Part shown: piece by piece, positions 46,223-55,115 of the stretch
How the letters are laid out: each line of letters starts with the position of its first letter
How positions within the stretch are numbered: the stretch's first letter is position 1
Assembly (NCBI RefSeq): GCF_001592125.1
Contig: NZ_BCWI01000017.1
Coordinates: forward strand, 1 to 64,000
Length of the DNA stretch: 64,000 nt
Direction of reading: 5' to 3'
DNA from: Microbacterium hominis NBRC 15708
GTDB lineage: Bacteria; Actinomycetota; Actinomycetes; Actinomycetales; Microbacteriaceae
Made by a program: the position numbers and the translations under genes
The notes under the pieces: generated by a model
Seen by the model: the letters and a program-made list of their open reading frames with translations, nothing else
Databases searched by the model: none
Told to the model about the DNA's origin: nothing

Positions 46223-48271
46223 ATGCATCCTCGCCTCCGCGGACAGCGTTCCGCCACCACCCGATCGACCGTGCTGCGCACCGTGCGGGGGGTCGTCTGC
46301 GCCCTCGGCACGGTCGTGGCGCTCGCCGCCGCCCCCGCCGTCACCGCCTCGGTGTCTGCCTCGGCATCCGAGCCGGCCCCGAGCCTGCGGGCGCAGTACC
46401 ACTTCACGGTGCCGGACCACTGGAAGAACGACCCTCAGCGACCCGTCTACATCGACGGCGCGTTCCACTACTACTACCTGTACAACGCCGACTACGACGC
46501 GAACCCGTCGGCCAACTTCGGCACGGCGTGGCGGCTCGCCACCACGACCGACGGCGTCTCCTTCGCCGATCAGGGGATCGCGGCGCCGAAGGGCACCAAC
46601 GCGAACTACGACCTCTGGTCGGGCTCGGCCGTGGTCGATCACGCCGGCACCGCGGGGTTCGGTGCGGGCGCCGTCGTGATGCTCGTCACGCAGATGGACC
46701 ATCCGACACCGGCCCAGAAGCTCGACGCGTCGGGGCAGCAGGCGCAGTTCCTCTGGTACTCGATCGACGGCGGCCGCACGTTCCGCCCCGACGGGGACCA
46801 GCCGGTGATCCCCGGAGACGGGCGGCGCGACTTCCGCGATCCGAAGGTGGTGTGGGATCCCGACCACCAGCGGTGGGTCGCCCTCATCGCCGAAGGCGAC
46901 CGGGTGAGCATCTACACCTCGCCCGACCTCCACTCCTGGACGCGTCGGTCGGAGTACGTGAACACCGGCATCGGCACGATCGAGTGCCCCGACCTGTTCC
47001 GCATCCGCGCCGACGACGGCACGTTCCACTGGGTGTTCGGGGTGAGCGCCAACGGCTTCGCGACCGGCGAGCCGGCGACCTTCGCGTACTGGACGGGCTC
47101 CTTCGACGGGGAGCGGTTCACTCCCGACCGGACCGCCCCGCAGTGGCTCGACCACGGGTTCGACTGGTACGGCGCCGTCACCTGGGAGGACCCGTCCGCC
47201 CCCGACGACCGGCGGTACGCGGTCGCCTGGATGAACAACTGGGACTACGCGCATTCCTCCGTGACCTGGCCCTCGGACGGGTTCACCGGCACCGACTCCA
47301 TCACGCGGGAGATCCGGCTCGTGCGCGACGGGACCGGCTACACGCTCGCCTCGCAGCCGGTCGCGGCGCTGCAGCAGTACGCGTCCGCGCGCCACGAGCT
47401 CGGCGACGTGACGGTCGACGGCTTCCGCGAGCTCGCGTACCAGGGCGACGCGTACGAGATCACGACGCGCGTCAGTCGGCAGACGGCCCAGAACATCGGT
47501 CTGCAGCTGCGCCGCTCCGCCGACGGCAGCCGGCACGCGGATGCCGGGGTCACCTCCTCGTACGCGTACCTGAACCGCGGTCAGACGGGGCATCCCTCGC
47601 CGACCCACAAACTCGAGAGCCGGACCCCGTTCGACGGCGGGGCGGGAGAGGTCACCCTCCGCATCCTCGTCGACCGGACGACGATCGAGGTGTTCGTCGA
47701 CGACGGACGCTACGTGCAGTCGAGCCAGGTGTTCGCTCCCGCCGCCGATCGCGGCCTGGCGCTGTACACGAGCGGGGGACCGGCCGTGTTCCACGACCTC
47801 ACCATCACGGAGTTCGCCGGCCTCGCGCAGCGACCGGCGCGCGTGATCGCCGACTTCGAGGGGACGACGTGGGGTGACGGCTGGACCGCGACCGGGAGCC
47901 TCGCGGGGATCGGCCCGTCCGTCGCGGAGCTTCCCGGCCAGGTCGGTGCGCGCGTCGCGGACACCTTCGCGGGATCGGACGCGGCCACCGGCGTGCTCAC
48001 CTCGCCTCCGTTCGTCGTGGACCGCGATCGCCTGCACCTCCTGATCGCCGGCGGACGGCATCCGCTGGGGGTCGAGCCGGCCACGTCGGTGCAGCTGCTG
48101 ATCGACGGACAGCCCGTGCGCACGGCCACCGGCGACGACTCCGCGACACTGCGCCCCGTCGACTGGGACGTGCGCGCGTTCGCGGGGCGGACGGCGCAGC
48201 TGCAGATCCTGGACGACGCGACGGGAGCGTGGGGACACCTCATGGTCGACCACGTCGTCCTGAGCGACTGA
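46223..48271 (+). CDS. Secreted GH32 fructan hydrolase (levanase-like) with extra C-terminal domain
   Basis: A 682-residue exported enzyme. The signal peptide (about 1-50) has a VVCALGTVVALAAAPAV core. The GH32 propeller carries nucleophile Asp70 in WKNDPQRP, Asp206 in FRDP and acid/base Glu254 in ECPDL. A beta-sandwich with VDRTTIEVFVDDGRYVQS ends near 540. A further lectin-like domain (VIADFEGTTWGDGW to the end) may bind carbohydrate. The NDPQRP form instead of NDPNG is shared with the enzyme at 49342. Substrate is inferred as levan from the nearby levansucrase; inulin or a fructotransferase reaction cannot be excluded. The ATG has AAGGAT upstream. Confidence 0.88.
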   Translation: MHPRLRGQRSATTRSTVLRTVRGVVCALGTVVALAAAPAVTASVSASASEPAPSLRAQYHFTVPDHWKNDPQRPVYIDGAFHYYYLYNADYDANPSANFGTAWRLATTTDGVSFADQGIAAPKGTNANYDLWSGSAVVDHAGTAGFGAGAVVMLVTQMDHPTPAQKLDASGQQAQFLWYSIDGGRTFRPDGDQPVIPGDGRRDFRDPKVVWDPDHQRWVALIAEGDRVSIYTSPDLHSWTRRSEYVNTGIGTIECPDLFRIRADDGTFHWVFGVSANGFATGEPATFAYWTGSFDGERFTPDRTAPQWLDHGFDWYGAVTWEDPSAPDDRRYAVAWMNNWDYAHSSVTWPSDGFTGTDSITREIRLVRDGTGYTLASQPVAALQQYASARHELGDVTVDGFRELAYQGDAYEITTRVSRQTAQNIGLQLRRSADGSRHADAGVTSSYAYLNRGQTGHPSPTHKLESRTPFDGGAGEVTLRILVDRTTIEVFVDDGRYVQSSQVFAPAADRGLALYTSGGPAVFHDLTITEFAGLAQRPARVIADFEGTTWGDGWTATGSLAGIGPSVAELPGQVGARVADTFAGSDAATGVLTSPPFVVDRDRLHLLIAGGRHPLGVEPATSVQLLIDGQPVRTATGDDSATLRPVDWDVRAFAGRTAQLQILDDATGAWGHLMVDHVVLSD

Positions 48272-48302
48272 GCTCGCGCGGGGCGGCGGGGCGACGATGG
48301 GA

Positions 48303-48340
48303 TAGCGTCGGAGGCGGGTCCGCGGGTGGGCGGACCCGCC
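48303..48340 (+). promoter_or_regulatory. Promoter box and leader hairpin of the second lacI gene
   Basis: TAGCGT (48303-48308) is a -10-like box. It is followed by a perfect 10-bp hairpin, GGCGGGTCCG (48313-48322) / CGGACCCGCC (48331-48340), with an 8-nt loop, then GAAGGAG and the ATG at 48361. The hairpin could instead end the upstream fructan operon, whose last stop codon is 42 bp before it. Confidence 0.45.
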
Positions 48341-48360
48341 GGCGACGAAGGAGAGGCGAC

Positions 48361-49335
48361 ATGGCGCGACCCAAGCTCCAGGACGTCGCCACGCGCGCCG
48401 GCGTCTCCGTCACGACGGTCTCGCGCGTGCTGAACAATCGCGGCTATCTCAGCGACGAGGTGCGGGCCCGGGTCAACGCGGCCATCGCCGAGCTGGGATA
48501 CCGCCCCGACGGGATCGCGCGTTCGCTCATCGGACGCAAGTCGGGACTGGTCGGGGTGATCGTCCCGACGGTCGCCGACCCCTTCTTCGGCGAGCTGGTG
48601 GCGGCGATCGAGAACGCCCTGGCCGAGCGCGGGTACAAGGTGCTGCTGTGCGACTGCCAGGAGAACCCCGAGCGCGAAGCCGAGTACCTCGATCTCCTGC
48701 AGGCGAACCGCGTCGACGGCGTGATCACCTCCACCCACAATCGCGAGGTCCGCGGCTACGACGCCGCCGAGCTGCCCCTCGTCGCCGTCGACCGCCGCAT
48801 CGGCCCGCGCGTGCCGATCGTCCGCGGCGACAACGCCGCCGGCGGACGCCTGGCCACGGAGCACCTGCTCGCGCGCGGAGCGCGCCGGCCGCTGCTCGTG
48901 ACCGCGACCGACCACCCGGGCAACGACCGCGCCCGCGCCTACCGCGACGTGGTCGCCGCCCACGGGATCGAGCCGCGCGTGCGGGCCTACGGGTACTCGA
49001 CTCCCGCCGACGAGCGTCGCGCGCTCATCGAGACCTGGCTCGCCGAGACCGGGGCGGACGCCGTGTTCGCGACCGACGACCTCACCGCGCTGATGGCGCT
49101 GGAGTGGGCCCACAAGACGGGGCGGCGCGTTCCCGACGACGTCCGCATCGTCGGCTACGACGGTTCCGCGGCCGTGCGGCTCGGCATGCCCGGGCTGACC
49201 ACCGTGCGTCAGCCGATCGCCCGCCTGGGCGCGCGCGCCGCGGAGCTCATCGTCGACCGCATCGCCGACCCCGACGCTCCACCCGCCGCCGAGCCGCCGC
49301 TGCCGGTGGAGCTGCGGCTCGGCTGGACGAGCTGA
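48361..49335 (+). CDS. LacI-family transcriptional regulator (fructan surface / levansucrase genes)
   Basis: A 324-residue repressor: HTH KLQDVATRAGVSVTTVSRVLNNRGYLS with hinge GIARSLIGRK, then the sugar-binding domain (LVGVIVPTVADPFFGELVAAIENAL, VDGVITSTHNRE, TDHPGNDRARAYRDVVAAHG, DAVFATDDLTALMALEWA). Start ATG at 48361 has GAAGGAG upstream. It converges on the membrane GH32 gene at 49342. The large palindrome at 53269 is the obvious candidate operator (inference). Confidence 0.88.
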   Translation: MARPKLQDVATRAGVSVTTVSRVLNNRGYLSDEVRARVNAAIAELGYRPDGIARSLIGRKSGLVGVIVPTVADPFFGELVAAIENALAERGYKVLLCDCQENPEREAEYLDLLQANRVDGVITSTHNREVRGYDAAELPLVAVDRRIGPRVPIVRGDNAAGGRLATEHLLARGARRPLLVTATDHPGNDRARAYRDVVAAHGIEPRVRAYGYSTPADERRALIETWLAETGADAVFATDDLTALMALEWAHKTGRRVPDDVRIVGYDGSAAVRLGMPGLTTVRQPIARLGARAAELIVDRIADPDAPPAAEPPLPVELRLGWTS

Positions 49336-49341
49336 CCGGCC

Positions 49342-50967
49342 TCAGCGCTGCGGGTCGACCACGGCGAGCGGGGTCACCGACATCGCGTCGATCCTCACCG
49401 GGGCATCGACCGCCTCGACGCTGACCGGCGTCGTCGCGGTGGGATAGGCCGCCATCGTCAGCGACGAGCCGTCGCCGGTGAACACCTCGATGCTGGACGC
49501 ATCGACGAGCACGTCGAGCTCCAGCCGGCCCCCGGCATCCACGGCGCTCGTGCGCACCGTGCGATAGGTCTCGGAGAGCCGCCCGGCCACCGTGTCGTGC
49601 GCACGGTCGACGAAGACCGCGCCCGCCGCCGCGTCGTAGCCGACGGTCACATCGCCGCCGGCCTCTCCCAGTCGCAGGCGCAGGGTGCCGCCGGACGGGT
49701 CCAGCGTGACGCGCAGACGGTAGGACGCGGATGCCGGCTGCACCGCGAGAGGCGCGATCGCGCCCGGCTCGATGGTCTGCGCGGGAGCCGACGATGCGTC
49801 CCCCTCCAACCCGCGCAGAGCCTCGGCCGGACGCGACCGCAGTCGGAGCCGACCGTCGCTGTCGTCGAGGACGATGCGGCGCGTCACCGACAGCGCCCCG
49901 CCCTGCCAGCCCTCGGTCGGAAGATCCCTCGCGTACGCCCAGTTGTTGATCCACCCGAGCGCGTAGCGCTCGCTCAGCCGGTCCGTCGCGGATCGGCGGG
50001 GATCGTCCCAGGTCACGGCGGCGTAGAAGTCGGCGCCGTCGTCGAGCCACTGCGGGTCGGCGGCATCCGCACTGAAGCGCTCGCCGTCCCAGCTCCCCGT
50101 CCAATAGGCCAGGCCGGTCGTGCGTCCCTCGCGCGTCCCGTCGGCGCTGGCGGCGAGGATCCAGGTGCGCCGGCCGGAGGCGGGGTCCACCATCTCGAAC
50201 AGATCGGGGCACTCGAGTAGCCCCAGACCGTCCGCGTCGAGGTCGGAGACGTAACGCCAGGAGCGCAGGTCGCTCGAGACGTAGAAGCCGATGCGCTTCC
50301 CCTCCGCGAGCGTCATGACCCAGCGGTCGTGGCGGTCGTCGCGCACGATCTTGGGATCTCGCCAGTCGACGGCGCCGGGGTTGTCCATCACCGGGTTCCC
50401 GTCGTACTCCTGGAAGGTGTAGCCGTCGTCGGTGGAGAAGAAGAGCGACTGGCGCTGCACGCCGTCGTCCTGCTGCGTCACGAGGGCGACGACCGCTCCG
50501 GCGCCGAACCCGGCGCTGCCGGTCTCGTCGACGACCGCGGAGCCGGTGAGGATGTCGCCGAGCCCGTTGCGGTACTTCTCGATCGCGACGCCCTCGTTGC
50601 GCCACGTCACGAGGTCGTCGGATGTCGCGTGGTACCAGGCGGTGCCGTTGCCGTGGGGGTAGTCGGCGTTGTAGAGGTAGTAGAGGTGCCATGTGCCGCC
50701 CGCGAACACGGGGCGCTGCGGATCGTTGATCCAGTGCGCGGCGGGCGTGAGGTGGAAGCCGGGGCGGAACCGCTCCCAGTCGGCCGGGCGGTCGAACGTC
50801 AGCGCGTCCCCGCCCGGTGCGGTCGGTGTCGGTGTCGGCGACGGGCCGCGGTCGTCGCGGCCCGCCACGACGACGGCCGCCACCACGAGCATCACGGCCA
50901 GGGCCGCCGCGGCGGCGATGACGAGGGCGCGCCGCCGCGACCCGCCCCGCCGCCGCGGCGTGCTCAC
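49342..50967 (-). CDS. Membrane-anchored GH32 fructan hydrolase
   Basis: A 541-residue protein with a basic start, one transmembrane segment (about 14-35) and a Pro/Thr spacer (GPSPTPTPTAP) that hold the enzyme on the outside of the membrane. The propeller has nucleophile Asp82 in WINDPQRP, Asp204 in WRDP and acid/base Glu252 in ECPDL; VDASSIEVFTGDG marks the C-terminal beta-sandwich. It resembles the secreted enzyme at 46223 but lacks its extra C-terminal domain. The GTG start at 50967 overlaps the stop of the upstream surface-protein gene (GTGA), so it is the third gene of a coupled operon read from the 53269 palindrome. Confidence 0.88.
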   Translation of the reverse strand: MSTPRRRGGSRRRALVIAAAAALAVMLVVAAVVVAGRDDRGPSPTPTPTAPGGDALTFDRPADWERFRPGFHLTPAAHWINDPQRPVFAGGTWHLYYLYNADYPHGNGTAWYHATSDDLVTWRNEGVAIEKYRNGLGDILTGSAVVDETGSAGFGAGAVVALVTQQDDGVQRQSLFFSTDDGYTFQEYDGNPVMDNPGAVDWRDPKIVRDDRHDRWVMTLAEGKRIGFYVSSDLRSWRYVSDLDADGLGLLECPDLFEMVDPASGRRTWILAASADGTREGRTTGLAYWTGSWDGERFSADAADPQWLDDGADFYAAVTWDDPRRSATDRLSERYALGWINNWAYARDLPTEGWQGGALSVTRRIVLDDSDGRLRLRSRPAEALRGLEGDASSAPAQTIEPGAIAPLAVQPASASYRLRVTLDPSGGTLRLRLGEAGGDVTVGYDAAAGAVFVDRAHDTVAGRLSETYRTVRTSAVDAGGRLELDVLVDASSIEVFTGDGSSLTMAAYPTATTPVSVEAVDAPVRIDAMSVTPLAVVDPQR

Positions 50968-52046
50968 GAGGTGCTCCGGCGGTCCCGCCGACGCGCGCTC
51001 CGCAGCGCGAGCGCGCCCGCGGCGCCCAACGCGACGGCGACGGCGATGCCCGCGGCCGCTCCGGCGATCGATCCGCCGGTCGCGGCGAGCCGCTCACCCG
51101 GACGGGGCCCGGGCTCCGCCGTCACCTCCGGGGTGAGCGGAGGTGCCGTGGTCGCCTGGAGCGTGGTCGCCCTCACGACGGTCGGCGCCGTCGCGCGGGT
51201 CGCGGTGACCACCGCGGTGTTCTCGACGTCGCGCGGCCCACCGGCCACCGTCGCGTCGAACGCGACCTCCACGATCTCGCCGTCCTGCACCGCCGTGACG
51301 GCGACCCGGAGGCTCCCCGAGACGCACGAGACCTCGACGCGGTCGGCGGACACGTCGGTCAGATCGACGAGGTAGCCGGTGTCGGGCTCCATCCGGGGGG
51401 TGGAGCGGACGCTCACGCCGGCTGCGCAGTCGATGTCCTGGCCCGGTGTCACCGTGTCGACGACCTCGACGGTGTCCCAGGGGCCGCGCGGGGTGTCGAT
51501 GCTCCAGCGGACGACCGCGGGTTCGGTCGACGTCCACAGCCCGTACTTGTTCGCGGCATCCCGGTCGACGACGCCGTGGAAGGCGCCCGGCACATCGTCG
51601 GCGCGCAGACGGCTCGTCGCGGAGGACGTGAACGACTCCGGGGTGCCGGGTGTCGTGGATGCCGTGGTCGTCACGATCGTCTCTCCTCGTCGGTTCGCGG
51701 GGTCGTCGGCCGCGTCGGTCAGCGTGATGGACAGGTCGCCGTCGGGGCCGAGCACGGCGATGCCGATCACCGCCCCCGAGGCGGCGATCCAGCGCCCGTC
51801 CCCGAGGCTCGACGAGGCGTGGTCGGGCAGCGCCAGCCGCACGGTGTCGCCGCCCCGGGCGGAGTCGGGCAGCTCCCACACCGTCGACGTCGTGACGGTG
51901 TCGGCTCCGACGCCGGTGGTGCTGGTCGCGATGAGGTCGTCGCCGGTGGCGCCCCGGGCGGAGGCGCCACCGGCGATCGTGACGACCGCGGCCAGGATCG
52001 TCGTACCGAGGCCGATCATCCCCCGGCTCGCGGTCGCGCCGATCAT
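50964..52046 (-). CDS. LAxTG-anchored cell-surface protein
   Basis: A 360-residue exported protein: signal peptide about 1-35, then Thr/Val-rich beta domains with no enzyme motif (WELPDSARGGDTVRLALPDHA, GAVIGIAVLGPDGDLSITLTDAADD, VEVSCVSGSLRVAVTAVQDGEIVEVAFDAT). The end is LAATG, a hydrophobic segment and Arg-rich RSARRRDRRSTS, the layout of a class E sortase substrate. Domain style resembles adhesin Ig-like repeats. Both ends overlap neighbours by 4 bp, tying it to the surface protein upstream and the GH32 enzyme downstream. Confidence 0.72.
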   Translation of the reverse strand: MIGATASRGMIGLGTTILAAVVTIAGGASARGATGDDLIATSTTGVGADTVTTSTVWELPDSARGGDTVRLALPDHASSSLGDGRWIAASGAVIGIAVLGPDGDLSITLTDAADDPANRRGETIVTTTASTTPGTPESFTSSATSRLRADDVPGAFHGVVDRDAANKYGLWTSTEPAVVRWSIDTPRGPWDTVEVVDTVTPGQDIDCAAGVSVRSTPRMEPDTGYLVDLTDVSADRVEVSCVSGSLRVAVTAVQDGEIVEVAFDATVAGGPRDVENTAVVTATRATAPTVVRATTLQATTAPPLTPEVTAEPGPRPGERLAATGGSIAGAAAGIAVAVALGAAGALALRSARRRDRRSTS

Positions 52047-53113
52047 TCCGCTCCCACCTCCGGGGTGGCCCGGCGACGCGCACGCAGGACGAGCGTCGTG
52101 CCGGCGGCGGCGAGGGCGAGGCCCCCGATCACCGCCCCGGCGACGAGGGCGCCGTCGCCGCCGGTGCGGGCGAGCGACCCGCTGCGCTGCGCGCCCGCCA
52201 GCGGGGTCGAGGTCGCTGCGGCCGGCGCCCCGGTCGGGGCGGCCGACGCCGAGGGGTCGGGCGTCGGCGTCGCCGCGGGGGCGGACGACGAGATGCCGCC
52301 GGCCGCGAGGATCAGCGTCGTGTCGAGGTGGCCGTCGACGGTGTCGGCGACCGCCGCCACGATGGAGGTCTCCGCTCCCGGCGTCACCGCGGCCGTGCAG
52401 GTGAGGGCCGTCGTGAAGCCGTTCATCTCGGTGTCGTGCGCGGTCGACGGGGTGCGTCCGTCCGCGTTCGACACGAACGACGCGGCGTTGCGGGTCGCGT
52501 TGATGGTGTCGATGCCCGCCGGCACGCCGTCGATCAGCGAACACCGTGTGCCGTCGACGAAGATGCCCAGCGCGTCGGTGTAGTCCTTGGCCTCCCAGAC
52601 GCCGTACTCCTCGCTCCCGAACTGGTAAACGATTGACAGAGTGTCGCCGGCGGGGACCACCGTCAACGCCAGCTGCGCGGCATCGTACGTCGTGGCGCCG
52701 ATCGCCGCGGACAGCTCCGCGGAGCCCTCGCCGCCCAGGTCACCGGTGGTCGTCAGCGTGCTGTTCGGCCCGGTGAGCGCGGACCGCGAGAAGTCCACGT
52801 CGGCGGACGAGCTCGGATCGGCGGCGCGCAGCGACCCCGTGGTGAGGGCGACGCCGGACCCGATCGCGGGGTCGAGCGCCGCGCCGGTGAAGGTGCCGAT
52901 CTGCACGGCGCGCCCGTGCGCGATGGCGGCGTCGCGCAGTTGGATGTTGCTGCCGATCAGCGTCGCCGCGGCATCCTGGACGGAGATGGACTCCAGCGTC
53001 GTCACATCGGTGGCGGCGGATGCCGAGGCGGCGAACGCCGCGGCGGCCACGAGGCCGACGGCGGCGCCGGCGGCGAGGACGCGGCGTTCGCGCGTCGTGC
53101 GGAGATGGAACAT
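52043..53113 (-). CDS. Choice-of-anchor L domain surface protein with LARTG sorting signal
   Basis: A 356-residue exported protein: signal peptide about 1-34 (VLAAGAAVGLVAAAAFAASASA). The following domain (TTLESISVQDAAATLIGSNIQLRDA, VQIGTFTGAALDPAIGSGVALTTGSLRAADP, LSIVYQFGSEEYGVWEAKDYTDALGIFVDG) matches choice-of-anchor L proteins, where F-x-S-E-E-Y is the hallmark. A Pro/Ala/Thr spacer leads to LARTG, a hydrophobic helix and an Arg tail, a class E sortase signal. Start at 53113 has GGGAG upstream. It is the first gene of the three-gene surface operon and is divergent from the levansucrase. Confidence 0.78.
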   Translation of the reverse strand: MFHLRTTRERRVLAAGAAVGLVAAAAFAASASAATDVTTLESISVQDAAATLIGSNIQLRDAAIAHGRAVQIGTFTGAALDPAIGSGVALTTGSLRAADPSSSADVDFSRSALTGPNSTLTTTGDLGGEGSAELSAAIGATTYDAAQLALTVVPAGDTLSIVYQFGSEEYGVWEAKDYTDALGIFVDGTRCSLIDGVPAGIDTINATRNAASFVSNADGRTPSTAHDTEMNGFTTALTCTAAVTPGAETSIVAAVADTVDGHLDTTLILAAGGISSSAPAATPTPDPSASAAPTGAPAAATSTPLAGAQRSGSLARTGGDGALVAGAVIGGLALAAAGTTLVLRARRRATPEVGAE

Positions 53114-53268
53114 GGCACTCCCTGGTGCTGTCGGTGCACCGCCGCCCGCGGGCACTGCCGGGGGCGCGACGGTGCGAGGGGGGATGAGAGATGGGCGTGC
53201 GCCCCGAGAGTCGATCCACGGGTCCCTCCGGATCGGAGGTCTCCACGGATGAGTGAACCATGGCGACT

Positions 53269-53315
53269 CGCGATATGTCAAACGTTTGACATATCGCGCC
53301 CCCTCGCCCTAGGCT
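53269..53315. promoter_or_regulatory. 30-bp perfect palindrome with two divergent promoters (levansucrase / surface operon)
   Basis: CGCGATATGTCAAAC (53269-53283) is followed immediately by its exact reverse complement (53284-53298). The palindrome contains TTGACA on the plus strand (53286-53291) and on the minus strand (53281-53276). Each can act as a -35: rightward with TAGGCT at 53310-53315 (18-bp spacer), leftward with TTCACT at 53257-53252 (18-bp spacer, weaker). The core TGTCAAACGTTTGACA has the centre and symmetry of a LacI-family operator. The rest of the 253-bp gap shows nothing else. Confidence 0.7.
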
Positions 53316-53366
53316 CAGCCGCGAGAGACGACCACGCCTTCCGCCCTTCTGAGAAAGCAGACAGAC

Positions 53367-54977
53367 GTGACCACCATTGACCCCCGCCGCCGGCGCCGCC
53401 CCCTCGCGCGTGCGTTGGCGATCGTCGCGACCGCCGCGGCCGCGGCGACGCTGCTCGCGGCATCGCCCGTGCAGGCCGCCGACGAGATCGACGCCGTTCC
53501 CGGCCACCCCGCTCCCACCGTGCACACCCAGCAGGCGTACGATCCCGCCGCCGACTTCACGGCGCGCTGGACCCGTGCCGACGCGCGGCAGATCGCCGCG
53601 ATGAGCGATCCGACCGCGGCTCCGCGGCAGAACTCCCTGCCCGAGGAGTACACGATGCCCACGGTTCCGCAGGACTTCCCCGACATGAGCAACGACCAGG
53701 TCTGGGTCTGGGACAGCTGGACGCTGACGGACGAGACCGCGGCCCAGCCGAGCTTCAAGGGGTGGGAGGTCGTGTTCTCGCTCGTCGCGGATCGCAGCCT
53801 CGGGTTCGACGACCGCCACACCTTCGCGCGCCTCGGCTACTTCTTCCGCAAGGCGGATGTGGCCGAGCGTCCCGCCGACGGCGGATGGACCTACGGAGGC
53901 CTCGTCTTCCCCGACGGGGCGTCGGGAGCGATCTTCGAGGACCAGTCGTTCAGCCACCAGACCGAATGGTCGGGCTCCACCCGCATCTTCGACGGCAACA
54001 AGCTGCGCATCTTCTACACCGCGGTGGCGTTCTACCGCAACGAGGACGGCAGCAACCGCAAGCCCTACGACCCGCGCATCGTGCAGAGCGAGGGGCGCAT
54101 CTTCGCCGACGAGAACGGCGTCTGGCTGACCGGATTCCGCGACCAGCACGACATGCTGCAGGCCGACGGCACGTACTACCAGACCGGTGCGCAGAACGAG
54201 TTCTTCAACTTCCGCGACCCGTTCACCTTCGAGGACCCGGCCCACCCCGGCAAGACCTTCATGGTGTTCGAGGGCAACACCGCCGCCCCGCGCGGCGAGC
54301 GCGTGTGCACGGAGGAGGACATGGGCTACCGCACCGGCGACCCGTACGCGGAGACGGCCGCCGAGGTCATGGACCGCGGTGCCCACTACCAGCTGGCGAA
54401 CGTGGGTCTCGCGGTGGCCGACAACGCCGCGCTGACCGAATGGACCTTCCTCCCGCCGATCCTCTCGGCCAACTGCGTGAACGACCAGACCGAGCGCCCC
54501 CAGATCTACATCAAGGACGGCAAGTACTACCTGTTCACCATCACCCATCGCGGCACCTACGCCGCGGGCGTCGACGGGCCCGAGGGCGTCTACGGCTTCG
54601 TCGGCGACGGCATCCGCAGCGACTTCCAGCCCGTCAACCGCGGATCGGGTCTGGCGCTGGCGAGCCCGTCGAACCTGAACTTCGCCGCGGGCACGCCGTT
54701 CGCCCCCGACGTGAACCAGCACCCCGGTCAGTTCCAGGCGTACTCGCACTACGTCATGCCGGGCGGGCTCGTGCAGTCGTTCATCGACACGATCGGCACG
54801 AGCGACGACTTCGTCCGCGGCGGTACCCTCGCCCCCACCGTGAAGGTCGACATCGACGGATCCTCCGTGACGGTCGACCGCGCGTACGGGGACAACGGCC
54901 TGGGGCAGTGGGCCGACATCCCCTCGGGATACGCGCACGACGTCCCGGCGACCGCGGACGTGCGTCCGACGCGGTGA
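53367..54977 (+). CDS. sacB: Secreted levansucrase (GH68)
   Basis: A 536-residue exported enzyme that transfers fructose from sucrose to build levan. Signal peptide is about 1-38 (ATLLAASPVQA). Nucleophile Asp116 is in VWVWDSW, transition-state Asp284 in FRDP and acid/base Glu376 in TERPQIY; the long SHQTEWSGSTRI and GRIFADENG stretches are GH68 landmarks. The start is a GTG with GAGAAAG about 9 nt upstream. It is transcribed from the palindromic promoter region, divergent from the surface operon, and followed by a strong terminator. Confidence 0.93.
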   Translation: MTTIDPRRRRRPLARALAIVATAAAAATLLAASPVQAADEIDAVPGHPAPTVHTQQAYDPAADFTARWTRADARQIAAMSDPTAAPRQNSLPEEYTMPTVPQDFPDMSNDQVWVWDSWTLTDETAAQPSFKGWEVVFSLVADRSLGFDDRHTFARLGYFFRKADVAERPADGGWTYGGLVFPDGASGAIFEDQSFSHQTEWSGSTRIFDGNKLRIFYTAVAFYRNEDGSNRKPYDPRIVQSEGRIFADENGVWLTGFRDQHDMLQADGTYYQTGAQNEFFNFRDPFTFEDPAHPGKTFMVFEGNTAAPRGERVCTEEDMGYRTGDPYAETAAEVMDRGAHYQLANVGLAVADNAALTEWTFLPPILSANCVNDQTERPQIYIKDGKYYLFTITHRGTYAAGVDGPEGVYGFVGDGIRSDFQPVNRGSGLALASPSNLNFAAGTPFAPDVNQHPGQFQAYSHYVMPGGLVQSFIDTIGTSDDFVRGGTLAPTVKVDIDGSSVTVDRAYGDNGLGQWADIPSGYAHDVPATADVRPTR

Positions 54978-55000
54978 CCGTGCACGGCTGACGCTCGTCG

Positions 55001-55039
55001 CGGAAGGCTCCCCTCTCCTCGTGGGAGGGGAGCCTTCCG
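55001..55039 (+). terminator. Terminator after levansucrase
   Basis: A perfect 15-bp stem, CGGAAGGCTCCCCTC (55001-55015) with GAGGGGAGCCTTCCG (55025-55039), and a 9-nt loop start 23 bp after the stop codon. No T-run follows. Confidence 0.75.
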
Positions 55040-55115
55040 TGTCCGCACGGACAGGCGGGCCGGCCCCTGGCTACGCTGAGGACGACCGAGGGAGGTCGCC
55101 ATCGACGAGAGCCCG

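Noticed and set aside
48313..48340. Hairpin before the second lacI gene as a certain terminator of the secreted GH32 gene
   Set aside because: It lies after a -10-like box and could equally be a leader hairpin, so it is reported as ambiguous rather than as a terminator.
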